Source of the DNA: Chloroflexota bacterium
Lineage (GTDB): Bacteria > Chloroflexota > Anaerolineae > Promineifilales > Promineifilaceae
Reading direction: 5' to 3'
DNA: 6,734 bases
Assembly: GCA_024278255.1 (NCBI GenBank)
Contig: JAJRTP010000512.1
Coordinates: forward strand, 1-6,734
Part shown: positions 1-6,672 of the stretch, piece by piece
How positions within the stretch are numbered: the first letter of the stretch is position 1
Layout: every line of letters starts with the position of its first letter
Position numbers and translations under genes: made by a program
Notes under the pieces: generated by a model
What the model saw: the letters and a program-made list of their open reading frames with translations, nothing else
Database searches by the model: none
Told to the model about the DNA's origin: nothing

Positions 1-360
1 AAGGACTCAAATGTTGTAAAAGTGCTAGAATATCTATCATGAGCGGTTGTGTTTACGAATTTTCTCTTTAGTCGGTGAAAAAATCGTATCTTACACAATC
101 GCTCTATTTACGCCATTTTTTGGCGAAGGTATTGTACCAGTGACCTGTTTCAATGGTACACGGACACGATGAGCGAGAATTTCATCCGTAAAAAAATTAC
201 CGTAACGCTGCTGGATATGATGAAACAAGCGGTAATGAGTTGGGATTTGCAAGGCGCATATCCTGTTAAATGGACTGGGCCGCAGCTAAAGAGCAGCGAC
301 AACAGCATTGCCATTCAGACGTTAGAGTTTGCCTGTGGCGAAGTAACGGTTTCAACGTAG
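1..360 (+). pseudogene. Decayed eCIS/phage tail-tube protein (gp19-like), 5' end outside window
   Basis: Read in the frame of base 1, this stretch follows the plan of the gp19-like tube family (the conserved phage tail region proteins that stack into the inner tube of contractile particles). It begins DSNVVKVLEY, where the family has a GLdSevevvEY-type strand, and later reads RRYCTSDLFQWY, like the family's LkRG..tsDLfqWy. It ends with the well-kept block RKKITVTLLD, AYPVKWTGPQL and NSIAIQTLEF. Two in-frame TGA codons (40-42 and 76-78) interrupt it, and the section between about 40 and 120 is hardly recognisable; the place expected to read RKLPG reads RILHN. The family match is by recall of the consensus. 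I infer a pseudogene; sequencing error is less likely, because the middle is eroded as well as interrupted. An intact tube paralogue may lie upstream. The stop TAG (358-360) sits two bases before the next start. Confidence 0.7.
169..360 (+). CDS. Residual ORF: C-terminal half of tail-tube protein
   Basis: This 63-residue open frame starts at an internal ATG of the decayed tube gene and covers only the C-terminal half of the gp19-like fold. The kept blocks are KKITVTLLD (residues 8-16), WDLQGAYPVKWTGP (25-38) and SIAIQTLEF (46-54). A full family member is roughly 140-170 residues, so this fragment could not form a tube ring alone. There is no clear Shine-Dalgarno motif before the ATG: the upstream bases read ggtacacggacacg. 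It may not be translated as a separate protein. If it is, its main effect could be to deliver ribosomes to the Pro-rich gene that begins two bases after its stop. Existence of the open frame is certain; its status as a functional gene is doubtful. Confidence 0.4.
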   Translation: MSENFIRKKITVTLLDMMKQAVMSWDLQGAYPVKWTGPQLKSSDNSIAIQTLEFACGEVTVST

Positions 361-362
361 AT

Positions 363-2168
363 ATGAGAAAGAACCGAACCAGGATTGCCAATCCGCTCCT
401 GAATAAAATACAGCGGTATGCGAACAGTTCCGTTCTCTTCCGTCAGGCAGAGGCTCATGCTGCTTTGCTGCCGGGAACAATGCCTGTTGCCCCATCAAGC
501 CCGGTTGTAAAGGCTGTGATTTTCCCACCCGGCCAGAAGGGTGATTTTGCAGAAGCCGTGCCGGCTGTCCCTGAACCGTACTTTTCTGAGACGGGCACCA
601 CAGTTAAACCCACAAGGGTGACTGATGATGTGGCTGTCCCGGCACAGCGGCAGGCAGCTTTTGCGGCGGGTGTGAACCAAACGAGGCCAACACCTGTTTC
701 ACCTGCCGAAATGCCGGGAGTTGAACCGGATACCGCCGTCTCTCCCTCTCCGCGACCAGCCATTCAACGAAAACCGGAATCACCTGCACCATCTGCGGAT
801 CGCAATTGGAGTCGTTTGGAAACAATCATGCGGCTGCATAAGGAAAAACATGAGGCAGAGGAGAGTGCAATAACCGGTGAGGAAACGGCAATAAATGCAG
901 ATACGGCCGTACCTCCCTCTGCGCCAGCAAAATCACCCGGTAAAACAGATGTTACAGAGGGGAGTAGTTCGGTACAATTGTCGCCTATCGGGGAACTACC
1001 AAAGAGTACGGGCCAGCCGGTTGAATCTGTGCCGGCCGCAGAAACCAGCAGCAAAACGGCCAGTGTATCGCCTGAGGCCACACCAGAAGGAAATGAGGCG
1101 GCGGCCTCACTAGTGGCGACAGGAGAGGTAGAGAAAAGGGAAACGGCCGTTCCCACTAAACCGCCCCAAACATCTACCCCTGAAAAGCAATATCCCCCGG
1201 CTGAGATCATGGAGCAGACACCTGTTATGCGCCAACCATCCGTTCAACCAGATCAGGCTGTCGGTGAAATTGCACCTGATGTTTCCCCAGCGGATGGCAT
1301 GATAGCAGCAACAACAGACGTAGAAACTGAAGCCAGCGTAATTAAGCCTGTTCAGAAAGAAGATCAAACAATAACACAACACGCACATTTCGCAGATGCT
1401 GCCCGCGAGACGAAGGAGCAAGACGCGATCAGTGAAGCCGAGACTTCTACCGTATCCGGGAATGTTGCCGCAATGGCGCCGGAGAATTTGCAGCCGGCCG
1501 CAGCCCAGCCTGTACCTTTACAAGCAGTTTGGGCCGTAGAATCAGTGGGTGAAGAAGGTTCAGCCTCACCCACCACACCTTTGACGGCAACATCACCTAC
1601 TGTTCCGCCTGTAACCATACAGCGCCAACCATTGGGAGTGGATACGGCCGTACAAGAGCGGCTGGCTGCTGTCCCGCCCGGAATGCCAACGGATTCATCA
1701 GTACCTTTGCTGCGCCCCCTGCGACCACGGCCGTCTCAGCTTAAGGTTAGGGAGGAAACGGCCGTGGCCCAGGAACCAACCGTGCAGCGCCAGGAGCAGG
1801 AAACGGTAATAGCGCCCCCTGCGGCGGAACCCAAAAGTGTGGCTACCCAGATTGGCGATTTGCCGGAGGATTTATGGCATCTCATTGGGCAAGAGCCGCC
1901 GGTATCGCCAGAGGAGGGTAACCAAACACAGTTTGCAGATACATCGCTTTTGTCGCCAACGGCCGTCACGTCACAGACATCCATTGTCCAAAGAGAACCT
2001 GAACCAACGAGTGAACCAGAACCGCCTGAAGCAATGCCGGATGAGGAAGGTAGCGGAGGAAAAGAAGAAAGCGAGATCGATACGGACAAACTGGCTCGTC
2101 AAGTATATAAGGAAATTAAGCAACGGTTAGCGGTAGAGTGGGAGCGGATGCGCGGCCGTTATCAATAA
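363..2168 (+). CDS. Long Pro/Ala/Thr/Val-rich disordered protein of the eCIS cluster
   Basis: A 601-residue protein of unknown function, almost all low-complexity and predicted by eye to be disordered, with no signal peptide or membrane segment. The N-terminal ~35 residues (MRKNRTRIANPLLNKIQRYA onward) are basic and may be helical. The body repeats short acidic-TAV-Pro units: DTAV at about 123, 180 and 427, ETAV at 260 and 465, PTAV at 532. It also repeats (I/V)QR units at about 134, 419, 474 and 542. A more ordered patch, RNWSRLETIMRLHKEKHEAE, lies near 148-167. The last ~29 residues form a charged helix (DTDKLARQVYKEIKQRLAVE, then WERMRGRYQ). A long Pro-rich protein with such a C-terminal helix often sits at this place in eCIS clusters, from my recall; an assembly or scaffold role is only inference. 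The ATG at 363 is chosen over an in-frame ATG at 270 because the earlier one lies inside the tube coding sequence and lacks a binding site; 363 is two bases after the tube stop, suggesting coupled translation. Confidence 0.8.
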   Translation: MRKNRTRIANPLLNKIQRYANSSVLFRQAEAHAALLPGTMPVAPSSPVVKAVIFPPGQKGDFAEAVPAVPEPYFSETGTTVKPTRVTDDVAVPAQRQAAFAAGVNQTRPTPVSPAEMPGVEPDTAVSPSPRPAIQRKPESPAPSADRNWSRLETIMRLHKEKHEAEESAITGEETAINADTAVPPSAPAKSPGKTDVTEGSSSVQLSPIGELPKSTGQPVESVPAAETSSKTASVSPEATPEGNEAAASLVATGEVEKRETAVPTKPPQTSTPEKQYPPAEIMEQTPVMRQPSVQPDQAVGEIAPDVSPADGMIAATTDVETEASVIKPVQKEDQTITQHAHFADAARETKEQDAISEAETSTVSGNVAAMAPENLQPAAAQPVPLQAVWAVESVGEEGSASPTTPLTATSPTVPPVTIQRQPLGVDTAVQERLAAVPPGMPTDSSVPLLRPLRPRPSQLKVREETAVAQEPTVQRQEQETVIAPPAAEPKSVATQIGDLPEDLWHLIGQEPPVSPEEGNQTQFADTSLLSPTAVTSQTSIVQREPEPTSEPEPPEAMPDEEGSGGKEESEIDTDKLARQVYKEIKQRLAVEWERMRGRYQ

Positions 2169-2176
2169 GGATTGCT

Positions 2177-2851
2177 ATGAGTACATCACATGGAGATTTA
2201 GTTGCGGCACGTATTTATGAAGCAGATGAGACTGGGGAACCCAATGGTGGCAATGAAGTTGCTTGCATGTTTAATCCCTTTGAATATACGGTTTCCAAGA
2301 CCAACACCTATGCGGAAAAACCTAAAAACCGCAGTAATGCTCCGGCAATGGATTTTAAGAAAGCTGGCGCCCAAACATTAAAACTCACTTTGTTTTTCGA
2401 CACTTATGAAAAAAAGAGTGATGTTAGCAAAATAACTAGCCAACTATGGAAATTCATGCAGCCCAAAGAAGCCAAAGCCGATCCGGACAAAAAAGAACCA
2501 CCGCGAGTAGCCTTTCGATGGGGCGTCTTTCGTTTTGCTTCTGTCATTACCAACATGACACAAAAATTCACTTTGTTTCTGAAAGATGGCACGCCGGTAC
2601 GAGCCAAAGTAGACGTTACTTTTACGCAACATAACGATATAGAAGATTACAAAAGACAAAACCCAACATCTGGCGGAGATCGTATCTTGCGCGTCTGGCA
2701 GGTTATTCGGGGCGACCGGCTGGATACGATTGCCGATTCTGTGTACGGCGATGCTGCCAAATGGCGCATGATCGCCGAATATAACGATCTGGATAATCCG
2801 CTGGCCTTGCGCACCGGCCAGAGAATTCTGATTCCCCAAGAAGAAAGCTGA
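2177..2851 (+). CDS. LysM-domain tube/baseplate adaptor (Afp7-like)
   Basis: A 224-residue protein matching the eCIS adaptor that joins tube to baseplate (Afp7-like, related in role to T4 gp53/gp54-type baseplate parts). Residues ~8-155 form the structural domain, with the typical start ARIYEADETG and CMFNPFEYTVSK (30-41), then LKLTLFFDTYEKKSDV (68-83) and PPRVAFRWGVFRF (108-120). Residues ~170-220 are one LysM domain: ILRVWQVIRGDRLDTIADSVYG opens it and DNPLALRTGQRILIP closes it. In this setting LysM is a structural part of the particle, not evidence of cell-wall hydrolysis. The start at 2177 has an AAGG site six bases upstream; an ATG at 2138 in the same frame would overlap the previous gene and is less likely. 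It begins eight bases after the Pro-rich gene and ends seven bases before the spike gene. No lesion is seen, and length is normal for the family. Confidence 0.9.
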   Translation: MSTSHGDLVAARIYEADETGEPNGGNEVACMFNPFEYTVSKTNTYAEKPKNRSNAPAMDFKKAGAQTLKLTLFFDTYEKKSDVSKITSQLWKFMQPKEAKADPDKKEPPRVAFRWGVFRFASVITNMTQKFTLFLKDGTPVRAKVDVTFTQHNDIEDYKRQNPTSGGDRILRVWQVIRGDRLDTIADSVYGDAAKWRMIAEYNDLDNPLALRTGQRILIPQEES

Positions 2852-2858
2852 AAACAAA

Positions 2859-3482
2859 ATGGCCGATAAACAACCGTTATCCTCTGGCATAAATATCCTG
2901 ATTGACGGCAGCAAAGCGCCGGAAAAAGTGCTGTCCCAGGTAGCAGAAATTGTGATTGATCAGCACGTTCTGCTGCCGGATATGTTCACCATCCGCCTGT
3001 ATAACCCACATTTAGAACTGCTGGATAAAGGCCCTTTTGATCTGACAAAAGAAATCACGATTAAGGCAGCAAACGCCGAGGAAAAACAATTTACCTTGAT
3101 AAAAGGGGAGATCACCGCTCTGGAACCCCATTTTGGCGAAGGGATGGTGTCGGAATTAGTGGTGCGCGGCTATGACAAGTCGCATCGGCTGTACCGGGAA
3201 AGCAAAAGCCGGGCCTTTCTGAACAAGAAGGACAGCGATCTGGCGGAGGAACTTGCCCGCGATGCCGGTCTGACGCCGGAAGTGGACGTTACCCAAACGG
3301 TTTATGACCACATTTACCAGCATAACCAATCTGATCTGGCCTTTTTGATGCAGCGCGCCTGGCGTATTGGCTATGAATGTTTTGTTGAGGATGACAAATT
3401 GTATTTTCGCCAGCCGCCGGCCAGCCAGGCAGGGCTAACGTTGACCTGGGGGATGATTTGCTCACCTTCAGCCCGCGCATGA
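2859..3482 (+). CDS. Spike protein, N-terminal fragment (VgrG/gpD-like, gp27-type domain)
   Basis: The first 198 codons are the N-terminal half of an eCIS spike of the VgrG/phage late control gene D family, the trimeric hub on which the tube sits. The gp27-like barrel begins with INILIDGSK (11-19) and includes LPDMFTIRLYNP (39-50), GEITALEPHF (83-92) and VVRGYDKSHRLYR (101-113). A second section, SDLAEELARDAGLTP (126-140) and YQHNQSDLAFLMQRAWRIGY (153-172), is also typical. After LTLTWG (193-198) the frame runs into nine unrelated residues and a TGA at 3480-3482. The expected continuation, DDLLTFSPRM, is found in the -1 frame right there. Start ATG 2859 is seven bases after the adaptor's stop; its binding site is weak (a purine-rich GAAAACAAA), so translational coupling is likely. 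As read, the gene is broken; with one extra G it would give a 562-residue spike. Confidence 0.85.
   Translation: MADKQPLSSGINILIDGSKAPEKVLSQVAEIVIDQHVLLPDMFTIRLYNPHLELLDKGPFDLTKEITIKAANAEEKQFTLIKGEITALEPHFGEGMVSELVVRGYDKSHRLYRESKSRAFLNKKDSDLAEELARDAGLTPEVDVTQTVYDHIYQHNQSDLAFLMQRAWRIGYECFVEDDKLYFRQPPASQAGLTLTWGMICSPSARA
3448..3457 (+). other. Frame-break site in spike gene at a G5 run
   Basis: The five Gs at 3448-3452 end the codons TGG GGG of the upstream frame. Reading the last G twice, or one added G, gives W-G-D-D-L-L-T-F-S-P-R-M, which joins both halves seamlessly into a family-like sequence. This places the break at the homopolymer to within a few bases. A deletion of one G, a base-calling error in the run, or slippage during expression would all fit. 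Confidence 0.8.
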
Positions 3483-4546
3483 CGCTGGCCGAACAGGTGG
3501 ATGAGGTGGTGGTACGGGGCTGGGATGCCGACAAGCAAGCGCCTATCGTGGGGCAGGCGGAGCAGGGTGAACTTTACCCGGAAATTAAAGAATCTAAAAA
3601 TGGCGCGGAATGGTCACAGCAGTTTGGCAAGGGCAAACTGATCATTGTGGATCAACCGGTAGTCAGCCAGGCAGAAGCAGATAATCTGGCAGCGGCCCGG
3701 TTGAATGAGTTGAGCGGCGCGTTTGTGCAAGCGGAAGGGGAGGCGTACCGCCGGCCGGAACTGAAGGCGGGACAATGGGTGAAGCTGGACGCGCTGGGCG
3801 ACCGGTTGAATGGACAATATCTGGTAACGAGCGCCACACACGTTTACAGTACAGACGGTTTTCGCACCCGGTTTATAGTACGCGGGGCGCGTACCGGCTC
3901 TTTGCTGGAATTGACCAATCATAGGCCTCCGGTGCAGCGTTGGCCGGGGGTGGTTACGGCCGTTGTTACCAATACCGACGATCCGCAGAACTGGGGCCGG
4001 GTAAAGGTAAAGTTCCCCTGGATGACGGAAGAGGCGGAAAGTGACTGGGCGCGGCTGGCTGCGCCGGGAGCCGGGCCAGAAGCCGGCTTTTACGCCTTGC
4101 CGGAAGTGGATGATGAAGTATTGGTGGCCTTTGAACACGGGGATTTTTCCCGGCCGACTATCCTGGGCAGTATGTGGAACGGGCAGCATAGTGTGCCGCC
4201 TACTGTGGCTGGAGCTGCGCAGAATGAACGGCCGTTAATCCGCACCTGGCACTCCCGCACCGGTCACGCCATTACCATGCACGACGACAGCGACAACAAA
4301 GTGGAAATCAAAACGGCTGGCGGGCATACCCTGACCATGGACGACAACGGCAGCCAGATCGAAATCAAGAGCAGCGGCGGGTTGACCATTACGCTGGATG
4401 ATAACAGCAGCAAAATCAGTATAGAAAGCGGCAATGAAATCGAACTAAAAGCCAGCGGCAACATGAAACTGGAAGCCGGCGGCAATATGGACATCAAAGC
4501 CAACGGCCAGGTCAACGTGAAAGGGGCGATGGTCAATCTGAATTAG
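3458..4546 (+). CDS. Spike protein, C-terminal fragment (OB-fold plus beta-helix needle)
   Basis: This 362-codon frame carries the rest of the VgrG-like spike. It opens with LTFSPRMTLAEQVDEVVVRGWD, the direct continuation of the upstream gp27-like domain. At fragment residues ~160-245 lies the gp5-type OB-fold (Phage_base_V): RWPGVVTAVV, WGRVKVKFPWM, DWARLAAPGAGP, GFYALPEVDDEVLVAFEHGD and RPTILGSMWNG. From ~268 to the end are repeats of the triple-stranded beta-helix needle: AITMHDDSDNKVEIKTAGG, TLTMDDNGSQIEIKSSGG, LTITLDDNSSKISIES, then shorter NIELKASGN-like turns, ending at VNVKGAMVNLN. No enzymatic extension follows the needle, so this is a structural spike. The TTG at 3458 is only the first possible start in the frame and has no convincing ribosome site; the frame actually stays open to about 3452, where it meets the upstream half. 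I regard this as one gene broken in two. Confidence 0.85.
   Translation: MLTFSPRMTLAEQVDEVVVRGWDADKQAPIVGQAEQGELYPEIKESKNGAEWSQQFGKGKLIIVDQPVVSQAEADNLAAARLNELSGAFVQAEGEAYRRPELKAGQWVKLDALGDRLNGQYLVTSATHVYSTDGFRTRFIVRGARTGSLLELTNHRPPVQRWPGVVTAVVTNTDDPQNWGRVKVKFPWMTEEAESDWARLAAPGAGPEAGFYALPEVDDEVLVAFEHGDFSRPTILGSMWNGQHSVPPTVAGAAQNERPLIRTWHSRTGHAITMHDDSDNKVEIKTAGGHTLTMDDNGSQIEIKSSGGLTITLDDNSSKISIESGNEIELKASGNMKLEAGGNMDIKANGQVNVKGAMVNLN
4264..4540 (+). repeat. Coding repeats of the spike beta-helix needle
   Basis: About 12 to 20 residue units with the pattern (I/L)T(M/L)xDDxSxxIxIKSxGG are repeated at least three times, followed by shorter eight-residue units (IELKASGN, MKLEAGGN, MDIKANGQ, VNVKGAMV). 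The repeats are clear at protein level and diverged at DNA level. They build the narrowing triple-stranded beta-helix on which the PAAR-like tip sits. Confidence 0.75.
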
Positions 4547-4561
4547 TGACGGAGGCAACTG

Positions 4562-4951
4562 ATGGGACAACTTGTGACCAACGGCGCTCAACTGCAATGC
4601 AGCTTTGGTGTGGCCCCTGGCGCCATGGTTGTTACGCCGGAAAATCGAGTGAACGCCAGTAATCTGCCCGCGGCAACTATTATGGACAACGTGCCTACGA
4701 AAAATATCATGCCATTTGGCATGTGTACCACGCTAAGCAACCCCCAGGTAGCCGCAGCTACGTCAGCCGCCATGGGTGTTTTAACGCCGCAGCCCTGCAT
4801 CCCGGTGACCAGCGCACCCTGGACGCCCGGATCGCCTACCATCACCATTAGCCAGAAACCGGCCCTGAACAATAGCTGCCAGCTTATGTGTACCTGGGGC
4901 GGCGTTATCACGGTCGTGTCACCGGGGCAACAAACAACAAATGTACCTTGA
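4562..4951 (+). CDS. DUF4280 PAAR-like spike-tip protein
   Basis: A 129-residue protein of the DUF4280 (PAAR-like) family, which caps the beta-helix needle with a sharp, metal-stabilised cone and can dock cargo. Family marks are the start VTNGAQLQCSFG (5-16), then IMDNVPTKNIMPFGMC (40-55), PQPCIPVT (76-83) with a following PW, and the close CQLMCTWGGVI (106-116) with PGQ. Cysteines are at 13, 55, 79, 106 and 110; the family keeps most of these, and metal or disulphide use is inference. No C-terminal toxin domain is attached. A strong GGAGG (4551-4555) lies six bases before the ATG, right after the spike's stop at 4544-4546, as expected for a partner of the spike. Length is normal and no damage is seen. 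Confidence 0.9.
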   Translation: MGQLVTNGAQLQCSFGVAPGAMVVTPENRVNASNLPAATIMDNVPTKNIMPFGMCTTLSNPQVAAATSAAMGVLTPQPCIPVTSAPWTPGSPTITISQKPALNNSCQLMCTWGGVITVVSPGQQTTNVP

Positions 4952-4978
4952 TGACCGTCACCTGGTATGGAGTAAAAA

Positions 4979-5374
4979 ATGAGCAACGACATTATTGGCA
5001 CTGGCTGGGCCTTTCCCCCCCGAATTGACAAACAGGGCGGACTGGCTTTGGTTCAGGGTGAAGCTGAAATCAACCAGGCTATCCAGATCGTTTTAATGAC
5101 GGCGCCAGGCCAGCGAATGATGCGGCCAAATTTTGGCAGCCGGCTGCAGGAACTGGTTTTTGCGCCTAACAACAGTTTTACCATTGGCCTGGCGCAGCAT
5201 TATGTGGAAGAAGCGCTGGGGATGTGGGAACCGCGCATCAACGTGCTGGATGTTATTGTCGCCCCTGATCCTGACGTGGGGAACCGGTTGCTTATCCACA
5301 TTAAATACGAAATTAAAGCCACCCATGACAAGCGAAGTCTGGTGCATCCATTTTATCTGATCCCGGAAGAATAA
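4979..5374 (+). CDS. Baseplate wedge protein, GPW/gp25 family
   Basis: A 131-residue protein of the GPW/gp25 family, a part of the baseplate wedge that seeds sheath polymerisation around the tube base. The signature is TAPGQRMMRPNFGSRLQELVF (41-61), with the invariant G-R-P-x-F-G-S-L pattern, preceded by ALVQGEAEINQAIQIVLM (23-40). It is followed by YVEEALGMWEPRINVLDV and a closing beta strand pair, RLLIHIKYEIKATHDKRSLV, which ends in HPFYL. The name lysozyme-like in older annotation is historical; no catalytic activity is expected. GGAG at 4969-4972 lies six bases before the ATG. It is 27 bases after the PAAR-like gene and 13 bases before gpJ, consistent with one operon. It appears intact. 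Confidence 0.93.
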   Translation: MSNDIIGTGWAFPPRIDKQGGLALVQGEAEINQAIQIVLMTAPGQRMMRPNFGSRLQELVFAPNNSFTIGLAQHYVEEALGMWEPRINVLDVIVAPDPDVGNRLLIHIKYEIKATHDKRSLVHPFYLIPEE

Positions 5375-5387
5375 GCTGGAGTGAACT

Positions 5388-6641
5388 ATGCCTTTAACCG
5401 CGCCTAAACTGGACGACAGACATTTTCAAGACCTGGTTGACGAAGCCAAGAAGCGTATCCCTCATTACACTGAGAAGTGGACAGATCACAATGTCAGCGA
5501 TCCGGGTGTGACGTTAATTGAACTGTTTGCCTGGCTGACAGATACGACATTGTATCGCTTGAATCGTGTGCCGGAAAAACATTATGTTAAATTTATGGAA
5601 ATGTTGGGGGTGACGCTAAAGCCGCCCGTGCCGGCCAAAGTTATGGTGACGTTTTGGCTATCGACCGCCCAGGAGACGGATGCGTTGATAGCGGCGGGAA
5701 CGGAAGTAGCCAGCACCCAAACAGAAACGGAACGCTCCATTGTTTTTACCACAGACGATGATTTTATCATTACGCCGCCTGTTCTGAAGACGGTGTTTTC
5801 CGCGGTCACCAGCCGCCAGGAACGCACTTTCAAAACCGGGCCACGGTTGCGTGGTTTGGCAGCGGGGTTGACATCTGGGCAGCATTATCAGGTATTCTCG
5901 GATAAACCGCAGGTGGATGACGCTCTATATTTGGGTTTTGAGCATGATTTAAGCCATCATATTTTGCGTTTGGACATGGAATGGGATCAGGCGGGTGGAG
6001 CAGGGCCAAATCCTGACCTGCCACCCTATGTTTGGGAAGTGTCCAGCGGCGATCCGGAGCAGTCCTGGCAGCGGTGTTATGTGGAAATGGATACGACGAA
6101 AGCGATGAATGGTAACGGCCGTATCCAGCTTCATTTGCCGGGAATGGGGCGGCAGCCGGTTAACAAGAAGAAGCTGTACTGGCTGCGCGCTCGTCTGAAG
6201 AAAATATCGGCCATCGAAAAAAAAGAGGGTATGAAACCATACAGCGAATCCCCGATTCTCATTAAATTAGCCACGTCAACCCAGGGCGGCATTATTCAGT
6301 CCACCCACGCGCAGAGTGTCAGGAAGGAACTGATTGGCAATAGTGACGGCTCTACCGGACAGCGTTTTCATTTGCAGGCTACGCCTGTCCTGAAACGACA
6401 GGCAGGGGAGCATTTACTGGTGCAGGTGGATGGCGAGGAACCTCAGCCCTGGACGGAAGTGGCGGACTTTGCCGATACGGACGGAGACACACGCTGCTAC
6501 ACTCTGGACAGTGTAACAGGCGAACTACGCTTCGGCCCGGCTATTCGCCAGCCGGACGGCACAATTAAACTGTACGGCGCTATTCCCCCACGCGCAGCAA
6601 TTCTAAATGTAAATTTGCCCAAGCGCTTCAATTTAAGTTAA
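5388..6641 (+). CDS. Baseplate assembly protein gpJ/gp6-like, C-terminally truncated
   Basis: The N-terminal part of the large wedge protein of the gpJ/gp6 baseplate family (Afp11-like; often annotated putative baseplate assembly protein). The hallmark block is SDPGVTLIELFAWLTDTTLYRL (37-58), followed by VPEKHYVKFMEMLGVTLKPP (61-80). A variable beta-rich middle runs from ~85 to 330. Then comes VTGELRFGPAIRQPDGTIKLYGAIPPR (376-402), which in complete members sits before a YRYGGG..GNV-type region and a long C-terminal half. Here homology by eye ends at R402 (6591-6593); the last 15 residues, AAILNVNLPKRFNLS, look unrelated and a TAA follows. Known members are usually 600-900 residues against 417 here, and no other frame downstream resumes the family pattern. 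GGAG at 5378-5381 lies six bases before the ATG. Loss of the second half would be expected to block wedge assembly; the cause is probably an insertion or rearrangement near 6594. Confidence 0.85.
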   Translation: MPLTAPKLDDRHFQDLVDEAKKRIPHYTEKWTDHNVSDPGVTLIELFAWLTDTTLYRLNRVPEKHYVKFMEMLGVTLKPPVPAKVMVTFWLSTAQETDALIAAGTEVASTQTETERSIVFTTDDDFIITPPVLKTVFSAVTSRQERTFKTGPRLRGLAAGLTSGQHYQVFSDKPQVDDALYLGFEHDLSHHILRLDMEWDQAGGAGPNPDLPPYVWEVSSGDPEQSWQRCYVEMDTTKAMNGNGRIQLHLPGMGRQPVNKKKLYWLRARLKKISAIEKKEGMKPYSESPILIKLATSTQGGIIQSTHAQSVRKELIGNSDGSTGQRFHLQATPVLKRQAGEHLLVQVDGEEPQPWTEVADFADTDGDTRCYTLDSVTGELRFGPAIRQPDGTIKLYGAIPPRAAILNVNLPKRFNLS

Positions 6642-6672
6642 ATACTTCCCAAACAAGACGGGAGAGTACAAG

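Larger units (their letters stand above)
903..6122. repeat. Dispersed 8-bp palindrome ACGGCCGT, nine copies
   Basis: Perfect copies start at 903, 1143, 1644, 1727, 1758, 1959, 3956, 4228 and 6115. Equal base frequencies would predict about 0.1 in this length. The core CGGCCG occurs five more times (1033, 1495, 2153, 3752, 4151). In the Pro-rich gene five of six copies encode T-A-V, but the copy at 1727 is read R-P-S, that at 4228 is read R-P-L, and that at 6115 is read N-G-R, so all three codon phases are used. Confidence 0.75.

Noticed and set aside
40..78. Recoding of TGA as a sense codon, since both tube interruptions are TGA
   Set aside because: TGA ends the adaptor gene (2849-2851) and the PAAR-like gene (4949-4951) at natural family lengths, so TGA is a normal stop here.
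270..362. An N-terminal extension of the Pro-rich gene from the ATG at 270
   Set aside because: It would overlap the conserved tube C-terminus in another frame, has no ribosome site, and gives a Cys/His/Gln-rich stretch unlike the rest.
455..1618. Long antisense open frames opposite the Pro-rich gene
   Set aside because: They are expected shadows of GC-rich low-complexity coding sequence; their translations are Ser/Gly/Ala-rich without family features or ribosome sites.
2671..2840. LysM domain as evidence of a peptidoglycan hydrolase
   Set aside because: No catalytic domain is present, and LysM is a normal structural part of the eCIS adaptor at this position.
3614..4189. A 191-codon antisense frame opposite the spike
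   Set aside because: It lies fully opposite conserved spike domains and its translation shows no recognisable protein features.
6649..6664. TCCC/GGGA inverted repeat after gpJ as a terminator or insertion-sequence end
   Set aside because: The stem is only about four pairs with a nine-base loop and no T run, too weak for either call.
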